NCBI GenBank assembly: GCA_019455065.1
Contig: JACFNC010000005.1
Coordinates: 124,001 to 188,000, forward strand
DNA length: 64,000 nt
DNA from: Rhodospirillales bacterium
Lineage (GTDB): Bacteria > Pseudomonadota > Alphaproteobacteria > Rhodospirillales > Magnetospirillaceae
Reading direction: 5' to 3'
In this document: in pieces, positions 63,597-64,000 of the stretch
Numbering within the stretch: the first letter of the stretch is position 1
How the letters are laid out: the number at the start of each line of letters is the position of its first letter
Program-made: the position numbers and the translations under genes
The notes under the pieces: generated by a model
The model's input: only the letters and a program-made list of their open reading frames with translations
Databases searched by the model: none
Told to the model about the DNA's origin: nothing

Positions 63597-64000
63597 CTAC
63601 CAGATGAAAGCCGCGATCGCCGCCGTCGGGCGCTGATTGTGGGCCGCCGCCACTTCGGCGACGCGTTTGGGGTCGGCGATTTGTCCGTATTCCGTCACGC
63701 CCAGTTCCTCGCCATGGATGCCGCTGGTGACGAAGATGGAATCGATGCCGGCGGCCGAGGCGCCCGCGACGTCGGTATGGAGGGCGTCGCCCACCCCCGC
63801 CACCCGTTGCCGATCCGCCACACCCAGGAGTTCGAGGCACAGCGCGTAGATGGCCGGGTCGGGCTTGCCGCGATAGCTGACCTCGCCGCCCAGCGCCTCG
63901 TAGCGCTCGGCCAGGGCGCCGGCGCAGATCACCCGGCGGCCCTCGCGGATCACCACCAGATCGGGGTTGGCGCAGACCATCGGCAGGCGGCGGTCGGCGC
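63597..64000 (-). CDS. HAD-superfamily phosphatase, NagD-like (5' end cut by window edge)
   Basis: The C-terminal about 134 residues of a HAD-type phosphatase are present; the start is beyond the right edge. Visible are VCANPDLVVIREGR, the motif III lysine RGKPDPAIY and motif IV VAGVGDALHTDVAGASAAGI, as in the NagD/TIGR01459 group common in alphaproteobacteria. It hydrolyses small phosphate esters. The catalytic DxDG motif I would be in the missing part. Confidence 0.88.
   Translation of the reverse strand, partial: ADRRLPMVCANPDLVVIREGRRVICAGALAERYEALGGEVSYRGKPDPAIYALCLELLGVADRQRVAGVGDALHTDVAGASAAGIDSIFVTSGIHGEELGVTEYGQIADPKRVAEVAAAHNQRPTAAIAAFIW

Overview
The window reads as a chromosomal segment of a GC-rich alphaproteobacterium, most likely in or near the Rhodospirillales. 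The signs are the J-domain gene next to cobS and cobT (aerobic cobaltochelatase), a Coq7-type ubiquinone hydroxylase, NADP-dependent isocitrate dehydrogenase, BolA, and a xerD / unknown / aroK / aroB / CorC block. One tRNA (Leu, anticodon CAA) is present. I see no transposase, prophage or CRISPR array.

Positions 1-19200 form a catabolic region of two divergent blocks. A leftward run of seven tightly packed genes (8628 to 1) encodes a NicX/aminopeptidase-T-like protein, a transhydroxylase-like molybdopterin enzyme with an SCP2-like N-terminus, its 4Fe-4S partner, an acyl-CoA dehydrogenase, a CaiB-type CoA-transferase, a MaoC/HTD2-type hydratase and a CitE-type lyase. The last four resemble the itaconate/methylsuccinate pathway set of Pseudomonas. 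Rightward, after two small genes, a textbook sigma-54 promoter (10034-10049) precedes DUF1302, DUF1329, a YCF48-like propeller, an MMPL/RND transporter, a corrinoid protein and a URO-D-family protein, followed by a small lipoprotein. This looks like envelope handling of a hydrophobic substrate coupled to B12-dependent methyl transfer.

Positions 19200-30400 are mostly housekeeping: tRNA-Leu, a DedA-like protein, DsbB, Coq7, an HNH nuclease, an esterase, GluQ, XerD, a large secreted unknown, a 46-residue membrane protein, AroK, AroB, a CorC-like protein and a DUF2889 protein. Positions 30400-36060 hold a leftward exopolysaccharide operon of the exosortase-associated style (sugar transferase, Wza-like, Wzz-like, ExeA-like ATPase fused to LysM, and a degenerate BY-kinase). 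Next come an OmpA-family protein and an RND efflux pair behind a leader terminator, then Psd and PssA.

Positions 44774-50469 contain what I consider the most interesting locus: an RpfF-like DSF synthase, a convergent RpfC-like hybrid kinase with the RxDSExxQ sensor motif, and, divergent from rpfF, a REC-PAS-GGDEF-EAL protein in the place where xanthomonads have the HD-GYP protein RpfG. The rest contains two cytochromes c, a LOG-family protein, Icd, a 7TM-GGDEF protein, a methyltransferase, BolA, an acyl-CoA ligase, a J-domain protein, CobS, CobT, a REP-like palindrome and a truncated HAD phosphatase at the right edge.
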